A model generated the notes under the pieces. That model did no database searches. It was not told the DNA's origin and saw only the letters and a program-made list of their open reading frames with translations. The position numbers and the translations under genes were made by a program. A stretch of 50,262 nt of DNA from NCBI GenBank assembly GCA_026394375.1, contig JAPKYJ010000019.1, forward strand, positions 1-50,262, written 5' to 3'. Shown in pieces: positions 18,657 through 27,915 of this stretch. This DNA comes from Methanomassiliicoccales archaeon (GTDB taxonomy: Archaea > Thermoplasmatota > Thermoplasmata > Methanomassiliicoccales > UBA472). Every line of letters begins with the position of its first letter. The stretch's first letter is position 1.

Positions 18657-18663
18657 CTATAAA
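18657..18663 (-). promoter_or_regulatory. TATA box for the UbiA-type gene
   Basis: On the minus strand this reads TTTATAG, centred 26 bases before the ATG at 18634, predicting an essentially leaderless message. Confidence 0.5.
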
Positions 18664-18696
18664 TAATATGCACGGTAAAGTGCTTGATGATCTACC

Positions 18697-19344
18697 CTAG
18701 GAACGCGTTCCCGCTCGGCCGGTGCGCGCGGCTGCCGACCGCAACGTCTCAAGCACGCCTTCCTCCTTCTCATATTCCACCACGGCCAGGATCACCTTGT
18801 ACTTCGAGGTCATGGCTTCCAGCGCCGATGCCATGTGCCTCTCCCGGTCGACCTCTAGCTCCCTGAACCCCTTGGCCTTGTTGATCCGTCGGTCCCAGTC
18901 CAAGGCGAACGCCTCCGGCGAGGAGATGTCGAATTTCTTCCGGGCGATGCTGCGGGTGAAGAAGGACTCCCGCGCTATCTCCATAGCCCCTATTCTCTCG
19001 CAGTAGGCTTCGGTATATTCCTCGTCATTCATATCCAAGGGAAGAATGGGAATGGCCCTCTCCTCGCAAAGCTCCATCGCCCTAACGTACGCGGGCGTGG
19101 GCAACGCTATCGGACCAAAGCTCTCCACGTAGATGGAGTACACCTCCTCCAACGTGGACATCTCGTATTTGGAGTAGTCCTCTTTCACCTTGAGGGCGGC
19201 CAGCTCCTCCTTGGAGACGCTCAGCCCGACCGCTTCCGGGCCGAGCGTGGAAATGGCTTCCTCCACCTTCTTGGATTCTGCGACCAGGCCCTTCACGACC
19301 CCTAAGACATGGATCGTTGAGCCGTTCACTTCAACGCTTGGCAT
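18697..19344 (-). CDS. TraB-like conserved archaeal protein
   Basis: A 215-residue soluble protein. IHVLGVVKGLVAESKKVEEA followed by GPEAVGLSVSKEEL resembles the start of the TraB/GumN fold, in which a conserved strand-helix unit precedes acidic residues. RERHMASAL near the C-terminus matches the family's usual R-MA segment. The usual catalytic-type motifs are weak, so the assignment is tentative. The start at ATG 19344 lies inside the end of the upstream HTH gene (14-base overlap), indicating coupling. An upstream in-frame start at 19398 would lengthen that overlap. Confidence 0.6.
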   Translation of the reverse strand: MPSVEVNGSTIHVLGVVKGLVAESKKVEEAISTLGPEAVGLSVSKEELAALKVKEDYSKYEMSTLEEVYSIYVESFGPIALPTPAYVRAMELCEERAIPILPLDMNDEEYTEAYCERIGAMEIARESFFTRSIARKKFDISSPEAFALDWDRRINKAKGFRELEVDRERHMASALEAMTSKYKVILAVVEYEKEEGVLETLRSAAARTGRAGTRS

Positions 19345-20290
19345 TGGATTCACTACTTCTCTGCTCGACCAGGTGGAAAAGCTTGTCTGCCGCATCAAGC
19401 TTCTTCAGCTCGTCCCTGCCGATCAGAGCGGTGCTCTCGATGCTCGCCCTTGACTTGACCTTTTCTATGAAAATGACCGAGCGGTGCTCGGTGATCTTGC
19501 TGATGTCCGAGACCACTTTCGCCTTCTCCAATAGCCTGTTCTCCCTGAATCCTACGCCGGTAAGAATGAGCACTTCGCGGTCCTTGGTCAGCGCCTCGAA
19601 CGGGCATTTGGTGGTCGGCAGGACGGAGAAGCCCATCTGCATCAGCCGCTCGAAGATCTGCTTGGTGAACGCGTCCATGTTGCCGAGGTCCGGGGCCGGT
19701 TTTGCCTCTCCGGTCCTGTGCTCGAAGAGGTCCACCGGCACCACCAGCGGCTGCTTCAAGTAGTCCTCCAGACGAACGGCGACCCCGATCATGGCGCCCA
19801 TGCCCGTCTCATACATCTGGATAGTGCGCCTGGAAACCCCGGCCGCCTCGGCCAGATTGCCCAGGCTGATCCCCCTCTCATCTCTTATCTGGCGCAAGGC
19901 CAGGCTGTCCAACTTCACGTAGAGGCCGCCAGGAGCGGCGAAGATGAAGGGGGGTACGCCCTCCAGCAGGTAATCCCCCAACGTCTGAAGGCAGACGATA
20001 GGAACGGCGAACCGGGAATAGACGATGCCGTCCTCGATGATGCCAGAGCCGGAGCGCTCCCCCACCATGAGCGGAGAGGCCTGCAGGGCCTCGGCCAAGG
20101 TCTTCATCTCCTCCGCGTTCTCTTTGGAGAAGGCGTCCACATTGGAAAGGATCTTGATCACTAGCAGCGTCTTGTCGCGCCGGGCGACCACGTCAAAGCT
20201 GATGCTGCGCATGTTGAGAGGCTTGGACACGTAGAAGCCCGCACGTGCAAGGGTCTCTCTCACCCCGGCGATCAGCTCTTCCCTGGGCAC
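19331..20290 (-). CDS. Archaeal HTH-type transcriptional regulator (COG1395 type)
   Basis: A 319-residue protein. The N-terminal domain (about residues 1-125) resembles a nuclease-like or sensor fold (ISFDVVARRDKTLLVIKIL). It is followed by a Cro/C1-type HTH near residues 128-182 (LRQIRDERGISLGNLAEAAG, then VSRRTIQMYE). A C-terminal domain repeats features of the first (PFEALTKDREVLILTG). The three-part layout matches the putative archaeal HTH regulator family COG1395. Its target is unknown; the overlapping TraB-like gene is the only co-transcribed partner visible. Confidence 0.82.
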   Translation of the reverse strand: MPREELIAGVRETLARAGFYVSKPLNMRSISFDVVARRDKTLLVIKILSNVDAFSKENAEEMKTLAEALQASPLMVGERSGSGIIEDGIVYSRFAVPIVCLQTLGDYLLEGVPPFIFAAPGGLYVKLDSLALRQIRDERGISLGNLAEAAGVSRRTIQMYETGMGAMIGVAVRLEDYLKQPLVVPVDLFEHRTGEAKPAPDLGNMDAFTKQIFERLMQMGFSVLPTTKCPFEALTKDREVLILTGVGFRENRLLEKAKVVSDISKITEHRSVIFIEKVKSRASIESTALIGRDELKKLDAADKLFHLVEQRSSESNAKR

Positions 20291-20370
20291 ATTCCTTTAG
20301 CAGGTTGTGCTTCTATATAATCGTTACCGTGAGCGGTTTCGCTTGGGTGGGGGCCAGTGAAAATCGAAGA

Positions 20371-20388
20371 GGGGGGTTACGCTCCCCT
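20371..20388 (-). terminator. Possible terminator hairpin of the Cdc48/Hsp20 operon
   Basis: On the minus strand GGGGAGCGTAACCCC can form a four-pair G-C stem just after the Hsp20 stop at 20396. A pyrimidine-rich stretch follows. The stem is short, so support is weak. Confidence 0.25.
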
Positions 20389-20395
20389 TGTAACT

Positions 20396-20923
20396 TCACT
20401 CCACCTTGATCGCTTTGCTCCTTTTCTTTGGCGCCACGCGGGTCAGGACGACCTCGAGCACGCCGTTCTTGTAGTTGGCCTTGGCGCTGTCCCGCCGGAT
20501 GTCGCAAGGAAGGTCCAGGTGCTTGCTGAACGGCTTGTCCGGGTTCTCCACCCCGATGTCCAGGGCACGGTCGCTGGCATTCACCTTGATCTCCTTCTTC
20601 TCCACCCCGGGCAGCTCCACGATGACCCGCACCTTGTCCTCCGACTCGATGATGTCCGTGAGCGGTTCGCGCAATAGTTCCTTGCCCTCACCTTCCTTTC
20701 TAGATCCTAGGGCGTTGCCGAACTCCTGGATGACCGGGGCGCCATCATTCCCCACGCGCATGGAGAACCCATAGACGAGGGGGCTCTGCTCTGCGTCTAG
20801 CTCACCTCGCATGAACCCCTCCAGTATCTGGTCCAGCCGACCGCGCATATCCTCGAAGTCGCCGTCGAACTCTCCGAAGAAGTCGTCCCACTCGTTCCGC
20901 TTTCTCCGCTCTTCCTCAGCCAT
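20396..20923 (-). CDS. Hsp20/alpha-crystallin-like small heat-shock protein (second copy)
   Basis: A 175-residue protein with an acidic N-terminal arm ([19 protein letters not shown]), a Gly/Ala-poor middle, and an alpha-crystallin-like domain near residues 85-170 ([20 protein letters not shown], then [15 protein letters not shown]). The A-x-x-x-N-G-V-L signature is present. The extreme C-terminus lacks a clear I-x-I motif. It starts four bases after the Cdc48 stop, so it is coupled to that chaperone ATPase. Confidence 0.85.
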   Translation of the reverse strand: MAEEERRKRNEWDDFFGEFDGDFEDMRGRLDQILEGFMRGELDAEQSPLVYGFSMRVGNDGAPVIQEFGNALGSRKEGEGKELLREPLTDIIESEDKVRVIVELPGVEKKEIKVNASDRALDIGVENPDKPFSKHLDLPCDIRRDSAKANYKNGVLEVVLTRVAPKKRSKAIKVE

Positions 20924-20927
20924 CCGA

Positions 20928-23111
20928 TCACCTCACGTATTCGAAGTCCTTGACGATCTTCTCGTACTTGCTCAGATCCGTGCGGGCCACGGGCTTCACC
21001 TTGGCCAGGGCTTCGTTGAAGCTCTGCATGCCGATCTTCTCCTTCTTTAAAGCCTCCGGCTTGAGCTCCTTGTTCTTGGATACTAGTCTGCGGATAGCCA
21101 GCATGGTGGCCTCGTTGACCATGGCTGCCAGGTCCGCACCAGTGTATCCATTCGTGCGCCGGGCGAGGTCATCCAGGTCCACGTCAGGCGCCAGGGGCTT
21201 GTTCTTGGCGTGCACCTTCAGTATCTGCTTCCTCGCCTCCAGGTCCGGTGCGCCTATCTTCACCAGGCGGTCGAAGCGGCCCGGCCTGAGCAAGGCGGGA
21301 TCCAGCATGTCCGGACGGTTGGTGGCCGCGATCACCACCACGTTGTGGAGCGACTCCAGGCCATCCATCTCCATCAGCAGCTGAGAGATCACCCTCTCCG
21401 TCACATGCGAATCGCCATCTCCGCCTCGAGTGGGAGCTATGGAATCGATCTCGTCCATGAAGACGATGCAAGGCGACGCCTGCCTGGCCTTGCGGAAGGT
21501 CTCGCGGACGGCCTTCTCGCTCTCGCCCACCCATTTGGACAGGAACTCCGGTCCTTTGACGTTGATGAAATTGGCCTCGCTCTCCGCGGCCACGGCCTTG
21601 GCCAGCATGGTCTTGCCCGTGCCTGGTGGACCGTAGAGCAGGATGCCCTTGGGCGGGGTGGCGTTCATGTACTCGAATACCGGACCATAGCGCAGGGGCC
21701 ATTCCACCGCCTCGCGCAGCTCGCGCTTGGCATCCTCCAGTCCACCGATGTCCTCCCAGTGCAGGTTAGGCCTCTCGATGAGCACCTCGCGCAGGGCGGA
21801 GGGTTGCAGCTCTCTCAGGGCGGCGAAGAAGTCGTCTCGGGTGACGGTGATCCGGTTCAGAACCTCCACGGGGATCGACTCCGCTTCCAGGTCCAGGTCC
21901 GGCAGGATGCGGCGCAGGGAATGCATGGCCGCCTCCTTGCACAGGGCGGAGAGGTCCGCGCCAGCATACCCATGCGTTAGATCGGCCAACCTATCCTGGT
22001 CCACCTCCTCGGACAGGGGCATGCCCCGGGTGTGGATCTGCAGGATCTCCAGCCGGCCATCGCGATTGGGGATATTAATCTCGATCTCCCGGTCGAAGCG
22101 GCCCGGTCTTCTTATGGCCGGGTCTAGGGCGTTGGGTCGGTTGGTGGCCCCGATGACCACCACCTTTCCTCGCGCCTCCAATCCATCCATCAAGGCCAGG
22201 AGCTGCGCCACCACTCTTCTCTCCGTTTCGCCAGTGACCTCGTCCCGCTTGGGCGCGATGGAATCTATCTCGTCTATGAAGATGATGGTCGGAGCGTTCT
22301 CCTCCGCCTGTTTGAAGATCTCCCTCAGTCGCTCCTCCGACTCGCCATAGAACTTGCTCATGATCTCCGGTCCGCCTATGGAGACGAAGTTGGCGCTCGT
22401 TTCTCCGGCCACCGCCTTGGCCAGGAGGGTTTTTCCCGTGCCGGGCGGCCCATGGAGCAGCACCCCTTTGGGCGCTTCTACGCCCAGACGCTCGAAGAGC
22501 TCCGGGTGCTTGAGGGGGAGCTCGATCATCTCTCTTACCCTCTTGACCTCGTCACCCAGGCCTCCGATGTCTTCGTAGGTGACTCTGGGGATGTGTGAGG
22601 CGCCCTCCTTCACCGGCTTGTCGCTGATCTTGACCTTAGTGGTGCGGTGCACCAGCACGGCGTCGACCGTGGGGGTGTACGAGATGACCACCAGGTCGAT
22701 GCGCCGGCCCATGACGTTGATCTCGATGATGTCGCCCCTGGTGACGACCCTGCCTTCGAGTGATTGGCTCAGGTACTCCTCGCCGCCCATGATGCGCAAC
22801 TGCTCGGTGGGCGCGAAGCTGATCTTCTGCGCTTCTTTCACCACGACCTTGCGGATGGCCACTTTCTCATCTATGCCCGTTTCCGCGTTCCTTCTGATGG
22901 TGCCGTCGATGCGGATCAGGCCTCGGTTCGCATCCTCGGGATAGCCGGGCCAGACGATGGCCACCGTGCGCTTCTTGCCTTCGATCTGAACGACATCCCC
23001 TGGCGTGAGCCCAAGGATATCCATGATCGCCGGGTCTACCCTGGCGATGCCTCGACCGGCATCCTTCGGCTTCGCCTCCACTACCTTGAGCACCTTCTCT
23101 GACGAGTCCAT
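20928..23111 (-). CDS. Cdc48/VAT family AAA+ ATPase
   Basis: A 727-residue protein unfoldase. The N-terminal double-psi barrel ([19 protein letters not shown]) is followed by two AAA domains. Walker A loops [12 protein letters not shown] (near residue 222) and [12 protein letters not shown] (near 495) are both intact, as are Walker B motifs [14 protein letters not shown] and [14 protein letters not shown] and arginine-finger regions [10 protein letters not shown] and [10 protein letters not shown]. Length matches archaeal VAT. Archaeal Cdc48 feeds unfolded proteins to the proteasome. It sits between two Hsp20 genes. Confidence 0.96.
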   Translation of the reverse strand: MDSSEKVLKVVEAKPKDAGRGIARVDPAIMDILGLTPGDVVQIEGKKRTVAIVWPGYPEDANRGLIRIDGTIRRNAETGIDEKVAIRKVVVKEAQKISFAPTEQLRIMGGEEYLSQSLEGRVVTRGDIIEINVMGRRIDLVVISYTPTVDAVLVHRTTKVKISDKPVKEGASHIPRVTYEDIGGLGDEVKRVREMIELPLKHPELFERLGVEAPKGVLLHGPPGTGKTLLAKAVAGETSANFVSIGGPEIMSKFYGESEERLREIFKQAEENAPTIIFIDEIDSIAPKRDEVTGETERRVVAQLLALMDGLEARGKVVVIGATNRPNALDPAIRRPGRFDREIEINIPNRDGRLEILQIHTRGMPLSEEVDQDRLADLTHGYAGADLSALCKEAAMHSLRRILPDLDLEAESIPVEVLNRITVTRDDFFAALRELQPSALREVLIERPNLHWEDIGGLEDAKRELREAVEWPLRYGPVFEYMNATPPKGILLYGPPGTGKTMLAKAVAAESEANFINVKGPEFLSKWVGESEKAVRETFRKARQASPCIVFMDEIDSIAPTRGGDGDSHVTERVISQLLMEMDGLESLHNVVVIAATNRPDMLDPALLRPGRFDRLVKIGAPDLEARKQILKVHAKNKPLAPDVDLDDLARRTNGYTGADLAAMVNEATMLAIRRLVSKNKELKPEALKKEKIGMQSFNEALAKVKPVARTDLSKYEKIVKDFEYVR

Positions 23112-23178
23112 GCTAATCTTCTCTCATCCCTGTTATTCGTTCGTCTGTTCGTCGATTTCGATCAAAGCGGGTCTGGGC

Positions 23179-23688
23179 CTACTTGACCTCGACCTTCTTC
23201 TTTTTCTCTGCCTCGGAGGGTTTCTTGCTCACCTGGACCGTGAGCACGCCCTCCTCCAGCTTCGCCTCGATGCTTTCGTCATCGACGTCATCCGGGAGCA
23301 CCAGGCGCCGGTGGTAGGTGATGTAGCCTCGCTCCCTTCGAATGTAGCCCTCCTTCCCCGTCTCTTCAAGGCTCTCTTCCTTCTTAGCCGAGATCTCGAG
23401 GACGCCCTCGCCGATCATCACATCCACATCCTCCTTCGTCAGGCCAGGAAGGTCCGCCTTCACCAGGTACTTATCCCCTTGGTCCATGATGTCCACTGCG
23501 GGATAGCGGCTCATAGCCGCCGCGATCGGGCGCCATTCTGGGTAGTCGATGTCCTTGGTCATCTCTCCCATCATCCTCTCCATCTCGCGTATCATGCTTC
23601 CAGGCCCCCAGGGCCTTCCGAACCACATCGGTCCCCAATAGCGGTGGGGCACCAGTTCTCCCCTTCGCCGTTCGCTCTCTTCTACCAT
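23179..23688 (-). CDS. Hsp20/alpha-crystallin small heat-shock protein (first copy)
   Basis: A 169-residue small heat-shock protein. The N-terminal arm is Trp/Arg-rich (YWGPMWFGRPWGPGSM). The alpha-crystallin domain spans about residues 70-160, with YPAVDIMDQGDKYLVKADLP, then GYITYHRRLVLPDDVD and AKLEEGVLTVQVSK, the conserved A-x-x-x-x-G-V-L core. A GGAGG ribosome-binding site is at 23697-23701, upstream of the ATG. It is first in the run Hsp20-Cdc48-Hsp20 and lies behind a palindromic operator candidate at 23723-23760. Confidence 0.93.
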   Translation of the reverse strand: MVEESERRRGELVPHRYWGPMWFGRPWGPGSMIREMERMMGEMTKDIDYPEWRPIAAAMSRYPAVDIMDQGDKYLVKADLPGLTKEDVDVMIGEGVLEISAKKEESLEETGKEGYIRRERGYITYHRRLVLPDDVDDESIEAKLEEGVLTVQVSKKPSEAEKKKKVEVK

Positions 23689-23722
23689 TGTCCGTGCCTC
23701 CTTTCTGGCTTCAAGATATCAA

Positions 23723-23760
23723 CCGTATGTTGATAACATATGGATAACATCACTTATGTT
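23723..23760. promoter_or_regulatory. Operator candidate: repeated ATGTT/AACAT half-sites before the heat-shock genes
   Basis: A 21-bp inverted repeat has arms CCGTATGTT and AACATATGG around GAT (eight of nine pairs match). A second pair, AACAT and ATGTT, follows at 23746-23760. Four half-sites lie just upstream of the first Hsp20 gene. The ArsR-like protein encoded in the same cluster is the obvious candidate ligand, which is inference. Confidence 0.5.
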
Positions 23761-23782
23761 TGAACTTCTATATATCGTTTAT

Positions 23783-24082
23783 CTAGGGCTTACCCATGGC
23801 CGCATAGACATCGTCCAGGTACTTCTCCAGCCGCTTGCCCATCCGCCCCAGGTCCTTCTGGATTTTGGGCACGTCCTGCTTCATGTCCGTCACCACGGCG
23901 TTGGCGATGTTGCGCAGGCGCTTCTCCGCATCCTTGGCCTGATCTGGCATCTTGGCGTATATCTTCTGGCTCACGCGGTCCACACGCTCCGCCACCTTCT
24001 CCAGCTCTTTTCCGACGTCCTCAAGCATCTTCGCCATCTCTCTGGCGCACTCTTCGTCACACAGATCTTCCTTCTTCGCCAT
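23783..24082 (-). CDS. Small coiled-coil protein in the heat-shock cluster
   Basis: A 99-residue, highly charged and almost wholly helical protein. Heptad-like runs are visible in MAKMLEDVGKELEKVAERVD and DAEKRLRNIANAVVTDMKQD. It lacks tryptophan and has two cysteines near the start (CDEEC). I do not recognise a family. It starts one base after the stop of the ArsR-like regulator and precedes Hsp20, so it probably belongs to the regulator's transcript. Confidence 0.78.
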   Translation of the reverse strand: MAKKEDLCDEECAREMAKMLEDVGKELEKVAERVDRVSQKIYAKMPDQAKDAEKRLRNIANAVVTDMKQDVPKIQKDLGRMGKRLEKYLDDVYAAMGKP

Positions 24083-24083
24083 T

Positions 24084-24734
24084 CTAACCCACGCTCCTCA
24101 ACTTCCGAATAGTCTGCTGTACCAGATCATCCCTAAGGTCCAGGTCCACCGCTATCTGCTCCGTAGACAGCTCCGGTCTCTGAATGTACTCGTAGATGAT
24201 GCGTCGGACCTGGTAATCATCGATCTGGCTCTCCACCAGTCTGCCGGCCTCCTCCAGAACGCGCTCTTTGGTCGTGATGAGACGGGCCCGGTGGACATGG
24301 AGCTCCTCCAGCTCGTTGGCCACGCCCGCCACGGTCTCCCGGAGGCGGTTGATCTTCACCCCGATCTCCACGAACTCGTTCTCCGACCCCTCGTCCTGCA
24401 CTTCTTCCTCGCTCTCAAGGTCGCTCATGGCGAGCTTCACCAGCTCGGCATTGAAAAGGCCCGGGCCGAAGTCCACGATGATGGTGAACTTGGTGGTGGG
24501 GACATAGCTCTTCCTGGCCGGTCCTCCTTGGTCGCTCTCCTCTGGGAAAGAGCGTACCAGATTGCGATCTTCCAACATCTTCAGATGCTTCATGATGGCC
24601 TGTTGGCTCATGCCCAGCTCCCGTGACAATTGCAGAGGATAGTGCGGCTCTCTCACCAAGGCTTCCAAGATCCTTCTCCTAGTGGGGTTCTCTATCACCG
24701 ACAGGAGCATGTCCAGATCAGACAGGTTCGTCAT
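24084..24734 (-). CDS. ArsR-type winged-helix regulator
   Basis: A 216-residue regulator. Residues 1-75 form an ArsR-like winged helix (LSVIENPTRRRILEALVREP, then LSRELGMSQQAIMKHLKMLE). A long central coiled coil with acidic patches follows, and the C-terminal 50 residues resemble a second small helical domain (RPELSTEQIAVDLDLRDDLV). It heads a minus-strand cluster with Hsp20 and Cdc48. A TATA-like AAGTATACA lies near 24761-24769, about 30 bases upstream. It may regulate itself and the heat-shock genes (inference). Confidence 0.85.
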   Translation of the reverse strand: MTNLSDLDMLLSVIENPTRRRILEALVREPHYPLQLSRELGMSQQAIMKHLKMLEDRNLVRSFPEESDQGGPARKSYVPTTKFTIIVDFGPGLFNAELVKLAMSDLESEEEVQDEGSENEFVEIGVKINRLRETVAGVANELEELHVHRARLITTKERVLEEAGRLVESQIDDYQVRRIIYEYIQRPELSTEQIAVDLDLRDDLVQQTIRKLRSVG

Positions 24735-24871
24735 TCAGAACACCGTTGTTAACCTCGGGTTGTATACTTAGTGCAGCTTGTTGTATAAGGGGTTTTCGTT
24801 TCCTCCCCCGCGATCGCCGAGCAAGAGCGGCAGCGAATAGTATTATCAAGGGCATTCTGTTACGAGCCATC

Positions 24872-25924
24872 ATGCCCGGCGACCTGATCGGCGACTCCGT
24901 CCTCGTAAAGGATCAAGCGGAAGCCAGCCAGATATACAACAAAGGCTTCTACGGCTATCCCCAGTCGGGAGGCGGGATCGAGCTCGATCTGCTGGAGGCC
25001 ATCTTTCTCCAGGAATGCGATCGTCTGGTCGTCTCAGAAGATGGGAACGTGGTGTCGCACCTCGAGCTCATCCGAAAGGCGGCTCGAGCATCGCCCGATT
25101 TCGGGATCCGCTACATCGTGTATCGCGACCTAAGGCAACGGGGATATGTGGTCAAGTCCGATGCAGGGGATTTCGACTTTCGCGTCTTCCCTCGAGGAGG
25201 AACGCCCTCGACCACGCAGACGAAGTACTGGGTGAACGCGGTGTCCGAACGAGCGCCGTTCCACATCCGCGATATGATGAAGCTGAGCCAGACCTCCGAT
25301 CGGACCAGGAAGGAGCTCCTGCTGGCGGTGGTGGACGAGGAGGGGGACATCACCTATTACCAGGCCGCGGCCGGCGCTCCGCACGCTCCCAAGACCGCTA
25401 AGGTCGACGAGGGCGAGGTGGAGGGCTTTCTCCTGGAGGACCGGGTGCTGGTGATGGACGACATCGGACAGTCGCTATACACCCAGGGGTTCTATGGAAA
25501 GCCCATCGGGCGGACGCTCCAGCTCTCCCTCATCGAGACGGCGCACCTCATGCGGCTTGGCAGGCTATTCATCCGCCTTCCGGGCACGGGAAGGAAGATG
25601 GGGGTGGCCGCCTTCAAGAAGAAGGCCACGAGCATCCAGTCAGATTTCGAGCTCAGGATGAGGGCCTATGATGACATGCGGGAGAAGGACCTGGTGGTCA
25701 AGACCGGGTTCAAGTACGGCACCCACTTCCGGGTGTACGACGGCGATCCAAGCAACCATCATTCCCGGTACTTGGTGCATGCCATACCGGCGGACTACGA
25801 GACCGGCTGGCCAGAGATATCGCGCGCGGTTAGGCTGGCCCACGGGGTGAAGAAGGACATACTATTCGCCGCCGTGTCGGCCAAGAGCGTGGAGTACGTC
25901 CGTCTCCGGCGCATGCGTCCATAG
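24872..25924 (+). CDS. endA: tRNA-splicing endonuclease, fused two-domain form
   Basis: A 350-residue EndA that removes archaeal tRNA and rRNA introns at bulge-helix-bulge sites. Two tandem EndA repeats are visible: IYNKGFYGYPQSGG in the N-terminal repeat and LYTQGFYGKPIGRT in the C-terminal one. The C-terminal repeat carries the catalytic triad: Tyr289 (FRVYDGD), His303 (RYLVHAI) and a Lys near 327 (HGVKKDIL). The N-terminal repeat reads FRVFPRG at the Tyr position and is a structural copy. The frame is open from 24746; a TATA-like AGTATTATC at 24839-24847 supports the ATG at 24872. Confidence 0.93.
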   Translation: MPGDLIGDSVLVKDQAEASQIYNKGFYGYPQSGGGIELDLLEAIFLQECDRLVVSEDGNVVSHLELIRKAARASPDFGIRYIVYRDLRQRGYVVKSDAGDFDFRVFPRGGTPSTTQTKYWVNAVSERAPFHIRDMMKLSQTSDRTRKELLLAVVDEEGDITYYQAAAGAPHAPKTAKVDEGEVEGFLLEDRVLVMDDIGQSLYTQGFYGKPIGRTLQLSLIETAHLMRLGRLFIRLPGTGRKMGVAAFKKKATSIQSDFELRMRAYDDMREKDLVVKTGFKYGTHFRVYDGDPSNHHSRYLVHAIPADYETGWPEISRAVRLAHGVKKDILFAAVSAKSVEYVRLRRMRP

Positions 25925-25935
25925 GCCGACGTGGA

Positions 25936-26763
25936 TCAGCTCTTCTGCGCCAGGATCTGGTTCTTGATCTCCAATGCGCCAGCGGTGTCCTGGGGGTCCA
26001 GTTCAAGAGCGCCCTCAAGCACCTGGAGCGCTTCGTCGTTCCGGCCGTCGTTGTGGAGCACCATCGCCATCTTGACCATGAAATTGCTCTGCTTCCTTCT
26101 GAACTTGGTGTAATGAATGGCCTTTCTATAGGTCTCCAATGCCAGGTCAATCTCCCCGGCCTTGAGGTAGGCATCGGCCAACCGAGCGAAGCGGACCGAG
26201 CGCGCCTCGGGTCTGGAGTCCTGATCGGCAATGATCTTCAAGGACTGGATGGATTTCTGCACCGCCTCCGAATGCTCCACCGAAGCACCGCAGCTGGGGC
26301 ATTTCTCGCCCTTGGTCTTGAGCTCGTGACCACAGTTGGCGCAGTGGCGAGGTAAGTGGGTACCACATTGTGGGCAGAGCACCCACTCCTTCTCGATGAT
26401 CTCGTGGCAGTTCGGGCACTCGGATACGGTCTTGACCAATGGCCCGCTCAACTTCCTCATTGCCACTTGCCGCTCCTGCTCAGTGGGCATGAATACGTCT
26501 TTGAAGTGGTACAACAACAGGACGGTGATTCCTTCCACCACCAAGAAGACCAAGTTCAGAATAAGCAGAGCGAAGACGAAATCATCCTTGCCCTTGGGAT
26601 CGAGGTATACCTTGTAATTGACGTAGATGAGGAATGCCCTGCCGAGGAGGCTAAGGATCACTAGGTTGAGAGAGCCCCTCCAGCTGCCCATCTCGCTGCG
26701 GTAGATGGCACGGGCGGTGCTCATCTCGAACCCGCCTACGATGGACAACAGCAAGAGCAGCAA
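25936..26763 (-). CDS. Membrane protein with zinc ribbons and TPR-like helices
   Basis: A protein of up to 275 residues. Two or three hydrophobic segments at the N-terminus are followed by two zinc ribbons (CPNCHEIIEKEWVLCPQCG and CANCG...CPSCG). A C-terminal helical-repeat region resembles TPR (YLKAGEIDLALETYRKAIHY, then NDGRNDEALQVLEGALELDP). The first ATG is at 26724; starts at TTG 26763 or further upstream are possible, since the frame is open back to the stop of the preceding small gene. The layout is common in archaeal membrane proteins of unknown function. Confidence 0.7.
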   Translation of the reverse strand: MLLLLLSIVGGFEMSTARAIYRSEMGSWRGSLNLVILSLLGRAFLIYVNYKVYLDPKGKDDFVFALLILNLVFLVVEGITVLLLYHFKDVFMPTEQERQVAMRKLSGPLVKTVSECPNCHEIIEKEWVLCPQCGTHLPRHCANCGHELKTKGEKCPSCGASVEHSEAVQKSIQSLKIIADQDSRPEARSVRFARLADAYLKAGEIDLALETYRKAIHYTKFRRKQSNFMVKMAMVLHNDGRNDEALQVLEGALELDPQDTAGALEIKNQILAQKS

Positions 26764-26787
26764 GACGCCAGGCAGTGTCCCAAAGGC

Positions 26788-26925
26788 CTAGTTGGACTTG
26801 AGCAAAAAAACCTCGATCGAGGCAACGATGGTTACCAGGCCGGCAGCGATCAAGAGGATACCCACCGGCTTGAAAAGTTTCTTCTTGTCTACCAAAGGAA
26901 CACCTTCCGCTGGATTAGCTCTCAT
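26788..26925 (-). CDS. 45-residue single-helix membrane protein
   Basis: A short frame starting MRANPAEGVPLVDKKKLFK, followed by one hydrophobic helix (GILLIAAGLVTIVASIEVFL) and a short tail. It lies just ahead of the zinc-ribbon membrane protein on the same strand, and the open frame of that gene begins at this gene's stop. Co-transcription is likely. No family was recognised. Confidence 0.55.
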   Translation of the reverse strand: MRANPAEGVPLVDKKKLFKPVGILLIAAGLVTIVASIEVFLLKSN

Positions 26926-26979
26926 TCATAAACAGGTTATGTGCGGAGCCCTAGAAAGACGGACCCCGCCGAACGGTTC

Positions 26980-27915
26980 TCAAAGCTGGATCTCTATGCC
27001 CAGTTTCTCCGTGAGCTCCTTGTAGCGGTTACGGATGGTGACCTCCGTGACGCCTGCGACGTCAGCCACCTCTCGTTGGGTCCGGCGCTCGTTGCATAGG
27101 ATGGAGGAGATGTATATCGCCGCCGCGGCGACGCCGGTCGGACCTCGTCCGGACGTCAGCTCCTTCTTCGCTGCGTCCTTGAGGATCTCGGCCGTCTTCC
27201 CCTGCACCTCACCGCTCAGCTTCAGCTCGGAGCAGAAGCGCTGCACGTAGTCCTGCGGTCGGGTGGGCATGAGCTTGAGCTTGAGTTCCCGGGTCATGAA
27301 CCTGTAGGTTCGTCCGATCTCTTTCCTGCCCACGCGGGAGGAATTGGCAACCTCGTCCAGCGTCCGGGGGACGTTGCACTGCCTGCACGCCGCGTATAGG
27401 GAAGCGGCCACCACGCCCTCTATGCTTCGCCCGCGGATCAGGTTCTTGTTCACTGCCTTGCGGTATATCATGGCCGCTGTCTCGCGCACATTGCGGGGCA
27501 GACCCATGGCGGAGGCCATGCGGTCCAGTTCGCTCAAGGCGAAGGCCAGGTTCCGCTCCGTGGCGTTCGACACCCGGATGCGTCGCTGCCATTTCCTGAG
27601 ACGGTACAGCTGGGCACGATTCCGGGTGGGAATGCTCTTCCCGTAGGAGTCCTTGTTCTTCCACGATATCTCCGTGGAGAGGCCCTTGTCATGGATGGTG
27701 TAGGTCATGGGTGCGCCGGTGCGAGCGCGCTTCTCGCCCTGTTCCACATCGAACGCTCTCCATTCCGGTCCCTGATCGATGAACTGGTCGTCAATGACCA
27801 GGCCGCACTCCTCGCAGATAAGCTCTCCTCGTTCGTAGTCGCGGACTAGGTGCGCGCTGTTGCACTCCGGGCAGCGCTCGATCTCATCGGTCCCTTCTTT
27901 TACCGCCTTTGCCAT
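26980..27915 (-). CDS. tfb: Transcription initiation factor B (TFB)
   Basis: A 311-residue archaeal TFIIB homologue that bridges TBP-bound promoter DNA and RNA polymerase. The zinc ribbon is CPECN...CEECG near residues 15-37. The B-reader region contains [10 protein letters not shown] and the [10 protein letters not shown] linker. Two cyclin repeats follow, with [16 protein letters not shown] and [16 protein letters not shown] as the family signatures. A GGAGG ribosome-binding site before the ATG at 27915 supports this start over 27933. Its 5' end overlaps the 3' end of gar1 by 32 bases. Confidence 0.96.
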   Translation of the reverse strand: MAKAVKEGTDEIERCPECNSAHLVRDYERGELICEECGLVIDDQFIDQGPEWRAFDVEQGEKRARTGAPMTYTIHDKGLSTEISWKNKDSYGKSIPTRNRAQLYRLRKWQRRIRVSNATERNLAFALSELDRMASAMGLPRNVRETAAMIYRKAVNKNLIRGRSIEGVVAASLYAACRQCNVPRTLDEVANSSRVGRKEIGRTYRFMTRELKLKLMPTRPQDYVQRFCSELKLSGEVQGKTAEILKDAAKKELTSGRGPTGVAAAAIYISSILCNERRTQREVADVAGVTEVTIRNRYKELTEKLGIEIQL

